48,288 nucleotides of DNA from Thermoclostridium sp. Lineage in GTDB: Bacteria > Bacillota > Clostridia > DSM-8532. The notes beneath the pieces are model-generated. The model worked only from the letters and a program-made list of their open reading frames with translations, was not told the DNA's origin and searched no databases. Both the position numbers and the translations under genes were made by a program. The stretch lies in NCBI GenBank assembly GCA_017995215.1, contig JAGOJH010000011.1:1-48288 (forward strand), in the 5' to 3' direction. This document shows positions 34,466 to 41,566 of this stretch, piece after piece. The number at the start of each line of letters is the position of its first letter. Positions within the stretch are counted from its first letter, which is position 1.

Positions 34466-34505
34466 GCCGGATGCATTATCTTTTATGCATTTTACTGCAT
34501 CCGGC
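34466..34505 (-). terminator. Terminator after the aldo/keto reductase operon
   Basis: GCCGGATGCA (34466-34475) pairs perfectly with TGCATCCGGC (34496-34505). On the minus strand TCTTTCTG follows. It is about 75 bp past the reductase stop and separates the sugar-processing operon from the kinase gene. Confidence 0.6.
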
Positions 34506-34579
34506 CTATGTTGTTTCATTCTGCGTCCTGCAAGATGTGTAGCTTCTGCAGTTTTCTGTTGACCTTGCATTATACTCTC

Positions 34580-35602
34580 TTAGCGGGTGATTTCACCGTT
34601 TACATCCCAAAGGTCTTCCCAGCCTTTAGCGCCGTCCCACAGAAATACCTGGCCCTTGATCAGGCGACAATTCCTGTCAACCCCTTCAAGTTCCTTCATT
34701 TCAGCATCGGTCAGCAAATCTTCAACTGTACAACGCAGATTGCTTGCATATTCATTCCTGTAAATGGAGAATGGAATTGGCACCTGTCCGCGTTGAACCG
34801 CCCATTTGATACATATCACTGCTGGATGAACATTGTGTGCTTTGGCAATTTTAACAACAACCGGATCCTGAATGTCAACCACATCATCCGGGGTCTTGTC
34901 ACGATCAGGCCGTGTTGGTGAGCCGATAGGGCAGAAGCCGATTGGCTGAATGCCGTGTTCTATACAGAAAGAATAGAATTCCAGCTGCTGGAAGCACGGG
35001 TGCAGCTCCATTTCATTGGCGGAAGGCATAATCCTGGCATCCTTCAGCACCAGCTTCATCTTCGGTATGGTCATGTTTGAGGTGCCAATGTGTCTGACCA
35101 GCCCTGAGCGCACCAATCTTTCCATCTGGTACCAGGTTTCCATGTATTCCTCATGTATGTATGGCCTTGCGTCCTTGTTGTGATAATCCGGCGGAGCGCC
35201 TTTCGGATGGAAATTGGGGAAAGGCCAGTGAACAAAAAAGAGGTCAATATAATCCAGCTTCAGGTCCTTCAGAGTTTTGGCGCAGGATAGCAGCACATCT
35301 CCCTTGCCATGCATGTCGTTCCAAACTTTTGAGGTAATGAACAGCTCTTCTCTTCGAATACCAGAGTTCATAATGTCTTGAAACACTTCGCCGATCAGGT
35401 GCTCATTCCCGTATACCGAAGCGCAGTCGAACAGCCTGAAGCCCACCTCGGCTGCCCCCTTTACTGCTGCAGCAATATCTTCGGCGGAAAAGCGGTCTGA
35501 ACCAAATGTCCCCATTCCAATCGCAGGCATTTTATCTCCACCTTTGAGCTTTCTTTGGGGTACCAATTTCGGATCAATTGTGTCGTTTACTATCTTTGTC
35601 AT
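34580..35602 (-). CDS. Aldo/keto reductase
   Basis: The 340-residue protein is a (beta/alpha)8 NADPH-type oxidoreductase with the full catalytic tetrad: Asp59 and Tyr64 in FRLFDCASVYGNE, Lys92 in FITSKVW and His125 in FFVHWPF. Cofactor-binding features include IGTSNM and the C-terminal PIPFSIYRNEYASNL. Length and motifs match the aldose reductase/xylose reductase branch. It is the last gene of the kinase-GatD-GatZ-FucU operon, so it likely reduces an aldose such as galactose or L-galactose to its polyol, although oxidation of the sugar is also possible. AAAGGGAGAG lies about 8 nt before the ATG, and the gene is followed by a terminator. Confidence 0.88.
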   Translation of the reverse strand: MTKIVNDTIDPKLVPQRKLKGGDKMPAIGMGTFGSDRFSAEDIAAAVKGAAEVGFRLFDCASVYGNEHLIGEVFQDIMNSGIRREELFITSKVWNDMHGKGDVLLSCAKTLKDLKLDYIDLFFVHWPFPNFHPKGAPPDYHNKDARPYIHEEYMETWYQMERLVRSGLVRHIGTSNMTIPKMKLVLKDARIMPSANEMELHPCFQQLEFYSFCIEHGIQPIGFCPIGSPTRPDRDKTPDDVVDIQDPVVVKIAKAHNVHPAVICIKWAVQRGQVPIPFSIYRNEYASNLRCTVEDLLTDAEMKELEGVDRNCRLIKGQVFLWDGAKGWEDLWDVNGEITR

Positions 35603-35694
35603 CTTCTATCTCTCCCTTTCAACATTTTTTATCAGGTTTTCTCAGTCCTATTTGCCCGGACCTTCATCTTTTGATGGGTTCACCCACTGCGAAT

Positions 35695-36129
35695 TTATGA
35701 ATCAACAACAACGCCTTTTTTCAAAATGATATTGGCATAAAGGGCTTTCTCACCTGTGGCAACAACAGCATAGGCCTTTTTTGCCCTCTCATAAAACGCG
35801 AAACGCTCAATGTTTTCAAATTGGTTGTTCACAGGCTCGTACTTTTCAACGATGTTCCTGTAAACCTCCCATATAGGCGTTTCAACAGTATCTCCGGGAA
35901 CCACCTGCATCAGTGATACCGGAGTGTCAACATACGGATCGAGCGGGAAAAGCTTTAAAACTGCTTCCAAAAGCTCTGGAATATTGTGTCCGTCACAACG
36001 CACAAGCTTGTTTGCAATGGAGGCTCCAGGGAAATTACCGTCCGCCAGGACGATTTCATCTCCATGGCCCATCTCCATCAGCACCTTTAAAAGCTCAGGA
36101 GACAAAATAGAGGGAATACCTTTCAACAT
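35695..36129 (-). CDS. fucU: L-fucose mutarotase (FucU/RbsD family)
   Basis: The 144-residue protein follows E. coli FucU closely from memory: the ILSPELLKVLMEMGHGDEI start with His22, the LVRCDGHNIPELLEAVL stretch, and the RFAFYERAKKAYAVVATGE and YANIILKKGV end. The family interconverts alpha and beta L-fucose in the cytoplasm. The active site recognises the L-fucose ring, and L-galactose has the same stereochemistry with an extra hydroxyl at C6, so it may also be accepted. No fucose isomerase, fuculokinase or fuculose-phosphate aldolase gene is nearby, which is unusual for a fucU gene. AAAGGACTG precedes the ATG; the GatZ-like gene lies 30 bp upstream. Confidence 0.9.
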   Translation of the reverse strand: MLKGIPSILSPELLKVLMEMGHGDEIVLADGNFPGASIANKLVRCDGHNIPELLEAVLKLFPLDPYVDTPVSLMQVVPGDTVETPIWEVYRNIVEKYEPVNNQFENIERFAFYERAKKAYAVVATGEKALYANIILKKGVVVDS

Positions 36130-36159
36130 ATATATCAGTCCTTTCTAATATTATCCTGT

Positions 36160-37482
36160 TTATGGATTGGTCGCATACAGATACTCATCAATACAATTGA
36201 CGACCCTGTCCTTTGCAAGGCTTTCGGGATCCTTTCCCAGCAGGCCTTTTCGGATTCGGGTATACTGAACCGGCATATACTGGCTGAGCAGGGACAGCGG
36301 GATTTCCACAGTTTTCAGATTCTGCATCATTCTATTCAGTGATTTTGTAACCTCGGGTACCGGAAGGTAATACCGGCACCTGTCTGAAAAACTGTATTTT
36401 CTGGACAGCCAAAGCTTTTCCTCGTTTCCGTGATAATGCTTAATCCAGTTTTCCGGGCTCTTGATCATCGCTTCCTCCAGCACTTCTATAAACCTGGAAG
36501 GCTGAATATCCATCCTTCCCCGGAACAGTTCATTCTCAATATGATTTAATGCAAACAGGGCTTCCCGCAATGCAAAGGTAAGCGCCGGGCCCACCTTCAG
36601 GATGGCAATCCCATCTTCCACCATAGCCTTCAACGCATCAGCCGTCTGGTAATCGGTGGAATGCCCTTCGAAAGCCAAATCCGGAAATTCCTTTAGTGAT
36701 TTGCAAAGTTCCCTGGCGGCGTCGCGATCATATGCATGGATGCTGTCGTCTCCAAACTCTACTCCGGGTTGCACAACGACAGCGACAACATTCTTCCACG
36801 CATCCTTCAAACCGTGACGTTGGAATGCTTGCTGGAATACACTCACGGTCTGTTTGAAATCACTAACCGTAGTTACCTGCAACTTCTCCTCTTCATCCTG
36901 GCTTCCGCCGGGAATGGGCACTTCGCTTCCAATGACATACACAGGGTGCAGAGCTTCAGGCCTGGAATCGGCAAGTTCTTCGTACGCGTTTTCGGCGACT
37001 TCCGCGAGAACTGCACCGCGTTCAGCGATGACTTCTGTTTCAAGCTTCTTTGCAGCATCATCATCTCCAAGATGCATGCTCGTATCGATATGTATTTTTG
37101 TAAAGCCTGCCAGTACGAACTGCCTCACAAGCTCCTTCGCTTCCCCCATGGCCTTTTCAGCCGGCAACCCTTTCCATGTCAAGGGCCCCAAATGGTCCCC
37201 GCCGAGGATAATCTTATCTGCGGGGAATCCGGTTTTCTCAGCGATAGAGAGTACAAAGTGCCTGAAGTCCGTCGGCTTCATCCCCGTATATCCCCCATAC
37301 TGATTTACCTGATTGGCTGTTGCTTCTATCAATACATATCCCGATCCCTTCATCGCCCGCTCCATGCAGGCCTCCAAAACAAGCTCGTTGGCACTGCAGG
37401 CTGAATATATCCCTGCAGGTACACCTTTTCTCTGTAATGCTGTAATTAACTTCAATGGATGTGTTTGGTCCAAGTTTCTCAC
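36160..37482 (-). CDS. gatZ: GatZ/KbaZ family protein (tagatose 6-phosphate metabolism)
   Basis: The 440-residue protein shows family features: GIYSACSANELVLEACM, IEATANQVNQYGGYTGM, KIILGGDHLGPLTW, KIHIDTSMHLGDD, FEGHSTDYQT and ILKVGPALTFALREALFAL. The family is annotated as the non-catalytic subunit of tagatose-1,6-bisphosphate aldolase, but related proteins have been reported as tagatose 6-phosphate 4-epimerases. No GatY-type catalytic subunit or tagatose 6-phosphate kinase is present here, which favours the epimerase role. The frame opens with GTG at 37482, but AAGAGGTG abuts it. A TTG at 37473, about 5 nt from that site, may be the true start. It is 8 nt after the GatD-like gene. Confidence 0.88.
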   Translation of the reverse strand: MRNLDQTHPLKLITALQRKGVPAGIYSACSANELVLEACMERAMKGSGYVLIEATANQVNQYGGYTGMKPTDFRHFVLSIAEKTGFPADKIILGGDHLGPLTWKGLPAEKAMGEAKELVRQFVLAGFTKIHIDTSMHLGDDDAAKKLETEVIAERGAVLAEVAENAYEELADSRPEALHPVYVIGSEVPIPGGSQDEEEKLQVTTVSDFKQTVSVFQQAFQRHGLKDAWKNVVAVVVQPGVEFGDDSIHAYDRDAARELCKSLKEFPDLAFEGHSTDYQTADALKAMVEDGIAILKVGPALTFALREALFALNHIENELFRGRMDIQPSRFIEVLEEAMIKSPENWIKHYHGNEEKLWLSRKYSFSDRCRYYLPVPEVTKSLNRMMQNLKTVEIPLSLLSQYMPVQYTRIRKGLLGKDPESLAKDRVVNCIDEYLYATNP

Positions 37483-37490
37483 CTCTTATT

Positions 37491-38537
37491 CTAATCGTTT
37501 ACCAGCAGGATCTTCCCCTTTACCCTGCCAGGTGTCTTATACATTTCAAAGCCCTCTGCGGCATTTTTCATCGGCAGCTTTTGAAAGATCAGGCTATCAT
37601 CAAATTTCAGTCTGCCGTTTCCAAAATAGTGCGCGGTAAGCTCCCATTCATTTCCCGGGAACGGTGCACTATAGGACATCCAGGAACCGGTGAGCCTGAA
37701 TTCTTTCCGGTTCATGTTTTCAAAAAGCTTTGGTGTAAAACAGATGTCTTTGGTCGGGGTACCCACAAAACACACACTTGCCTTGTTACCGGCCAGCTCG
37801 AACGCCAGCTTCATCGTCACATCCACCCCGGCGGTTTCAAAAACGAAACCAAAGCCTTTTCCCTTTGTACAGGCCTTCACTGTTTCCCTGAAGTCCGGGT
37901 CAAGCGTATTGATGGTTACCTCTGCACCTAGTTTCTTTGCCAATGCAAGCCTGTCATTGTCGATATCGAATACAAATACTCTTTTTGCTCCAAAAATCCT
38001 TGCCCACTGGGCAGCGAACAGGCCGATGGTTCCGCCACCCAGGATGGCCACGTCCTCTCCTCCGCGGTATCCGGCACATTTCAGGCCATGCAGTGCTACG
38101 GTTGAAGGTTCAAAAAATGCCCCCTGCTCATAGGAAACGCTTTTATCAAATGGGACAACATTTCTTTCCGGGAGTACAACATAATCGGCAAAGCCGCCCT
38201 GTACTCTCGATCCGATAAAGCTGTAATGAGCGCACTGCGAATAATTGCCCATCTGGCAATCAAAACAGGCAAAGCATGGGATCAGCGGGACCGCCGCCAC
38301 CCTGTCCCCTGACGATACAGACTGAACACCACTGCCGACAGCTACAACATCTCCTGAAAATTCATGCCCCAGGATTATTGGATAAAAGTGCGCCCCCTCC
38401 CCCAACACCCTGGGGATATCGGAACCGCAGATACCGGCAGCCTTTACCCTGACCAGCACCTCACCTTTGCCGGGTTCCGGGGTTGGATAATCCTCATAGC
38501 GCAAATCATTTTTTGCATGCAATACCGCTGCTTTCAT
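37491..38537 (-). CDS. gatD: Zinc-dependent alcohol dehydrogenase, galactitol-1-phosphate 5-dehydrogenase-like (GatD)
   Basis: The 348-residue medium-chain dehydrogenase has a catalytic zinc site (Cys37 in GICGSD, His58-Glu59 in GHEF, Glu143 in FEP), a structural zinc site (Cys88, 91, 94, 102) and a Rossmann motif ILGGGTIG. It resembles E. coli GatD unusually well in SDIPRVLGEGAHFYPIILGHE, VPLIPCFACFDC, YSQCAHYSFIGSR and GSWMSYSAPFPGNEWE (compared from memory). GatD oxidises galactitol 1-phosphate to tagatose 6-phosphate. The next gene encodes a GatZ-like protein, which fits that product. No galactitol PTS is present, so the polyol phosphate would have to come from another kinase. Other polyol dehydrogenase activities remain possible. 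Confidence 0.88.
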   Translation of the reverse strand: MKAAVLHAKNDLRYEDYPTPEPGKGEVLVRVKAAGICGSDIPRVLGEGAHFYPIILGHEFSGDVVAVGSGVQSVSSGDRVAAVPLIPCFACFDCQMGNYSQCAHYSFIGSRVQGGFADYVVLPERNVVPFDKSVSYEQGAFFEPSTVALHGLKCAGYRGGEDVAILGGGTIGLFAAQWARIFGAKRVFVFDIDNDRLALAKKLGAEVTINTLDPDFRETVKACTKGKGFGFVFETAGVDVTMKLAFELAGNKASVCFVGTPTKDICFTPKLFENMNRKEFRLTGSWMSYSAPFPGNEWELTAHYFGNGRLKFDDSLIFQKLPMKNAAEGFEMYKTPGRVKGKILLVND

Positions 38538-38633
38538 TCTTCACTCCACCTATCTTCCATTATTTATTCAATCAACTTTTCATTCAAATCTGGCAGAAAT
38601 AACTCAACTTTCCCACTAAAAAAGCGGGCTTGA

Positions 38634-38692
38634 ACCTTAATAAATTAATACAAATTTGTTATAAACTATAGAATGTATTAATTTATCAAGGT
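38634..38692. repeat. AT-rich long inverted repeat between the kinase and dehydrogenase genes
   Basis: ACCTT and TAAATTAATAC (38634-38651) pair with GTATTAATTTA and AAGGT (38675-38692): 16 pairs with one 2x2 internal loop around a 23-nt loop. It lies in the 209-bp gap inside the operon, with no T-tract. It may be an operator, an mRNA-processing hairpin or a weak terminator reducing expression of downstream genes. Confidence 0.6.
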
Positions 38693-38746
38693 ACAGGCGA
38701 TCAATTACGCTGGGGAAGTTGAGTAAATAAGCAAAGCTGTGTAAAG

Positions 38747-40264
38747 TTAAATGCTGCTGCACTTTTCCATAGTACCCTTGAGCTTTTCGTAGATTTCCAG
38801 GTATAGTTCATAACATTTCATATATTTTTGGTGAGCCTTCATATCGGGCTCATGAACTCTTTTTACCGAAACAGTGCGATCCACAGCCTCCCTGAAGCTT
38901 CGATACACCCCTGTGCCAACACCGGCAAGTATGGCTGCACCCAAAGTTGTAGCAGTATCTGAAGCCGGTACGTTGATAGTCTTTCCGGTAACATCCGCTT
39001 TTATCTGAGTCCAAAGCCTGCTGTTCGCAGCGCCGCCCATGGCATTCATGGTACCGGCTGTTACGCCTGCTTCTTCAGCGGTTCTTATATTATGGTAAAG
39101 TGCATAGGCGCACCCTTCCATGACAGCCCGTATCATATGGGCACGGGTTTTATTGTACCCAAGCCCGAAAAGAACCCCTTTTGCATTTGCATCCCAAAGT
39201 GGGGATCGCTCACCTGCCATATAGGGAAGGAAAATCAAGCCTTCAGAGCCGTGGGGAACTTTTTCAGCCTCCTCATCCATAATCTGGAAAGCTTTTTTTC
39301 CGGTAAGCTTCTCCTGCTCATCTTCAAAGGCACCTAATTGTTCACGGAACCATTTCAGGCTACCGCCGCCAACTGTTCCGCCCTGTAAAAGCCATAAATC
39401 AGGAACAACGTGAAAGCTGAGTATCAGCTTTGGATGTGCTGTCGCCTGGTTCATGCAAAGGCTCATTCCCCCGGCCTGACCTCCCTGCTCCTGTGTTTGC
39501 CCGGTTTCAACCACACCCGCTCCCAGTGTGCCGCATGCGGCGTCCAGCCCTCCTGCAACCACAGGTGTGCCGGCAATCAGCCCGGTAGCCTTTGCTGCTT
39601 CCGGCGTCACTTCGCCGATCACCTCATGGCAGGCATGAATTTGCGGAAGCATTTCCAGCGGAATGTTCAGCGCATCGGCCAGGGATTGCTCATATTGTCC
39701 GGTTTTCATATTGAAAAGGTGAAGCCCGTAACCCTGAGAAACATCCTGGGTCATCACTCCGGTCAGCTTATATGCAATAAAACTGTTGCTTTGCAGAAAC
39801 TTGAAGGTTTTATGAAAAACCTCGGGCTTGTGTTTTTGAAACCAGAGTATCTTTGGAGTTGTATAGGTTGGCTCCAATGCATTTCCGCTGACATTGAAAA
39901 CTGCCTCAAACCCAAGCTTTTCGGTTACTTCGCTGCAAATATCCTTTGAGCGGGTGTCCATCCAGATGGGGGTGTTATGCAAAAGATTGCCGGAGCGATC
40001 AACCGGAATGGCCGACCAGCTTTGACCGTCAACCCCAATACCGGCAATCTCCCGGGGATTGATTTTCCCCGTAATAAGGGTTTCCCTGATGGCATCAGCC
40101 ACACCCCTCCACCATTCCATCGGATTCTGCTCTACATAACCGGGTGCCGGGTAATAAACACCATATTCCTTTACAGCTTGAGCCAGCACCGCTCCCTGGC
40201 TGTCAAAGGCCGCTACCTTGCATGCTGAAGTTCCGATATCAATTCCCAGAAGAATCTTACTCAT
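38747..40264 (-). CDS. xylB: FGGY-family carbohydrate kinase, xylulokinase-like
   Basis: The 505-residue kinase has the N-terminal phosphate loop LLGIDIGTSACKVAAFD, GIGVDGQSWSAI, PIWMDTRS, AGGLDAACGTLGAG in the catalytic region, and the C-terminal GGAANSRLWTQIKADVTG. These are characteristic of the xylulokinase branch of the FGGY family. The substrate is uncertain: D-xylulose by default, but FGGY members phosphorylate many ketoses and polyols, and the next genes encode GatD- and GatZ-like proteins, so galactitol or tagatose should be considered. AAGGAGA lies 8 nt before the ATG. It is the first gene of the sugar-processing operon, with a LacI-type operator 52 bp upstream. Confidence 0.87.
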   Translation of the reverse strand: MSKILLGIDIGTSACKVAAFDSQGAVLAQAVKEYGVYYPAPGYVEQNPMEWWRGVADAIRETLITGKINPREIAGIGVDGQSWSAIPVDRSGNLLHNTPIWMDTRSKDICSEVTEKLGFEAVFNVSGNALEPTYTTPKILWFQKHKPEVFHKTFKFLQSNSFIAYKLTGVMTQDVSQGYGLHLFNMKTGQYEQSLADALNIPLEMLPQIHACHEVIGEVTPEAAKATGLIAGTPVVAGGLDAACGTLGAGVVETGQTQEQGGQAGGMSLCMNQATAHPKLILSFHVVPDLWLLQGGTVGGGSLKWFREQLGAFEDEQEKLTGKKAFQIMDEEAEKVPHGSEGLIFLPYMAGERSPLWDANAKGVLFGLGYNKTRAHMIRAVMEGCAYALYHNIRTAEEAGVTAGTMNAMGGAANSRLWTQIKADVTGKTINVPASDTATTLGAAILAGVGTGVYRSFREAVDRTVSVKRVHEPDMKAHQKYMKCYELYLEIYEKLKGTMEKCSSI

Positions 40265-40315
40265 ACCCTGTCTCCTTAAAAAGTAATCGTTTGCACCCCA
40301 ATTTAATTTTTTGCC

Positions 40316-40327
40316 TTAAACGTTTAA
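40316..40327. promoter_or_regulatory. LacI-type operator upstream of the sugar-processing operon
   Basis: TTAAACGTTTAA is a perfect 12-bp palindrome of the LacI-family operator type, 52 bp before the kinase start. A CATAAT (minus strand, 40334-40329) next to it may be the -10. The same core occurs at 41393-41404 upstream of the lacI-type gene. Confidence 0.65.
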
Positions 40328-40366
40328 CATTATGACAAATAGAAACCAATGAACCGCATTTACCTG

Positions 40367-41362
40367 TCATGGTTTGTTCACAGAGATTGATTCTCCTTCA
40401 ACTATTTCTGTTTTCAACCGGAACATTGCCGGAAACCCGCTTCTGTCGCCCTTCATTCTCTTTATCAGAAGGTGTGCTGCGGTTTCCCCAATCTGCTGCA
40501 TGGGCTGTACAACTATAGAAAGCCGGGGTTTGACAACATTGGCAAGCTGGATATTGTCAAAACCAATCAGAGACAGCTCCTGCGGGATCGCTATGTTCCT
40601 GTTGTTCAGTGCCATTACGGCCCCCAATGTCATTTCGTAATTTGTAACGAATACAGCTGTCGGCGGATTCTCCTGATCCAGGAATTCATTCATCAGCATC
40701 ATTCCGCTTTGGATTTCATAATCACCATATTTGATCAGTTCCCTGTCGATTTCCAGCTCATAGTCCTCATGGATTCTGATATAGCCTTTCAGCCGCTCCT
40801 GCCCGGTATAAATGTTCTGCGGACCGCATATGATGCCAATTCTTCTGTGCCCCTTCGTAATCAGAAGCTCTACCGCATCATAAGCAGCATTCAGGTTATC
40901 AGCCAGGACAACATCGCAGTCTACCCCTTTGATAGAGCGGTCTATCAGTATAACGGGAATTTCTCTTTCCAAAGCCTCCATGACCTTGCTTTCATCGATT
41001 CCCTGGGGTACGAGTATCATACCGTCTACAGACTTGTTCAGTAAAAAGTCAAATTTTTGATTTTCAAGTGTGGTGCTGTGCTGATAATCACAAATAATTG
41101 TACTATAGCCATGCTGCAGCAGAATGCTCTCCACGTTGGAAACAATGCTGGTGGAAAAAACATTTTCAAGGCTGGGAATTAAAACTCCTACTGTCGCAGT
41201 CTTTTTTGTTTTCAAACCGCGGGCAATTTCATTGACCCTGAAATCAAGTGCCTGAATTGCCTGCTCGATACGCTTTTTGTTTTCTTCCTTGATGGTTATG
41301 CCATTAATATATTTGGATACTGTAGCAATTGATATACCGGCATATTCCGCTACATCCTTCAT
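40367..41362 (-). CDS. LacI-family transcriptional regulator
   Basis: The 331-residue protein starts with the LacI helix-turn-helix (MKDVAEYAGISIATVSKYINGIT), a hinge-helix region (ARGLKTKKTATVGVLIPS) and a sugar-binding core ending in SLIGFDNIQLANVVKPRLSIVVQP. Repressors of this type release DNA on binding a sugar or sugar phosphate. It lies between the sugar-processing operon and the GH31 operon and probably regulates the former and itself through TTAAACGTTTaa sites. No ribosome binding site stands at a normal distance before the ATG at 41362. GGGAG lies 10 nt before an in-frame ATA four codons upstream, so the real start may be non-canonical. Confidence 0.9.
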   Translation of the reverse strand: MKDVAEYAGISIATVSKYINGITIKEENKKRIEQAIQALDFRVNEIARGLKTKKTATVGVLIPSLENVFSTSIVSNVESILLQHGYSTIICDYQHSTTLENQKFDFLLNKSVDGMILVPQGIDESKVMEALEREIPVILIDRSIKGVDCDVVLADNLNAAYDAVELLITKGHRRIGIICGPQNIYTGQERLKGYIRIHEDYELEIDRELIKYGDYEIQSGMMLMNEFLDQENPPTAVFVTNYEMTLGAVMALNNRNIAIPQELSLIGFDNIQLANVVKPRLSIVVQPMQQIGETAAHLLIKRMKGDRSGFPAMFRLKTEIVEGESISVNKP

Positions 41363-41392
41363 TGTTGCTGCTATACTGCATCATCTCCCGGG

Positions 41393-41440
41393 TTAAACGT
41401 TTCACTTTTTTATTATACATGAATGGTTCAGGTTGTTCAA
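41393..41440 (-). promoter_or_regulatory. Promoter and operator of the LacI-type gene
   Basis: Minus-strand TTGAAC (41440-41435), 17 bp and TATAAT (41417-41412) form a strong promoter. TTAAACGTTTCA (41393-41404), matching the operator at 40316 in 10 of 12 positions, covers the expected transcription start and fits autorepression. Confidence 0.7.
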
Positions 41441-41502
41441 TAGAAAATTAAAAAAATCAGAAACCAGCTTTAGTAACTGTTCGCAGGAAAACAGGCGCAG
41501 TC

Positions 41503-41531
41503 TGTCATCCTGAACGAAGTGAAGGATCTCG
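41503..41531. repeat. Dispersed intergenic palindromic element (GTCATCCTGA type)
   Basis: The stretch from 41503 begins TGTCATCCTGAACGAAG and ends AAGGATCTCG, with ATCCT/AGGAT inverted arms. From memory, close relatives of this motif occur between genes in many unrelated bacterial genomes. It lies 36 bp after the GH31 stop and has no T-tract. Confidence 0.6.
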
Positions 41532-41566
41532 CTATCATTCTCCTTATGCTTTAACCAGCTGACACA

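Noticed and set aside
36736..37404. Plus-strand open frame of about 222 codons opposite the GatZ-like gene
   Set aside because: Fully antisense to a well-supported gene and without any family feature.
34580..40264. Fungal-type xylose pathway (xylose reductase, xylitol dehydrogenase, xylulokinase)
   Set aside because: The enzyme classes would fit, but the dehydrogenase resembles GatD rather than xylitol dehydrogenases, and this pathway leaves GatZ and FucU unexplained. It remains the main alternative to the galactitol proposal.
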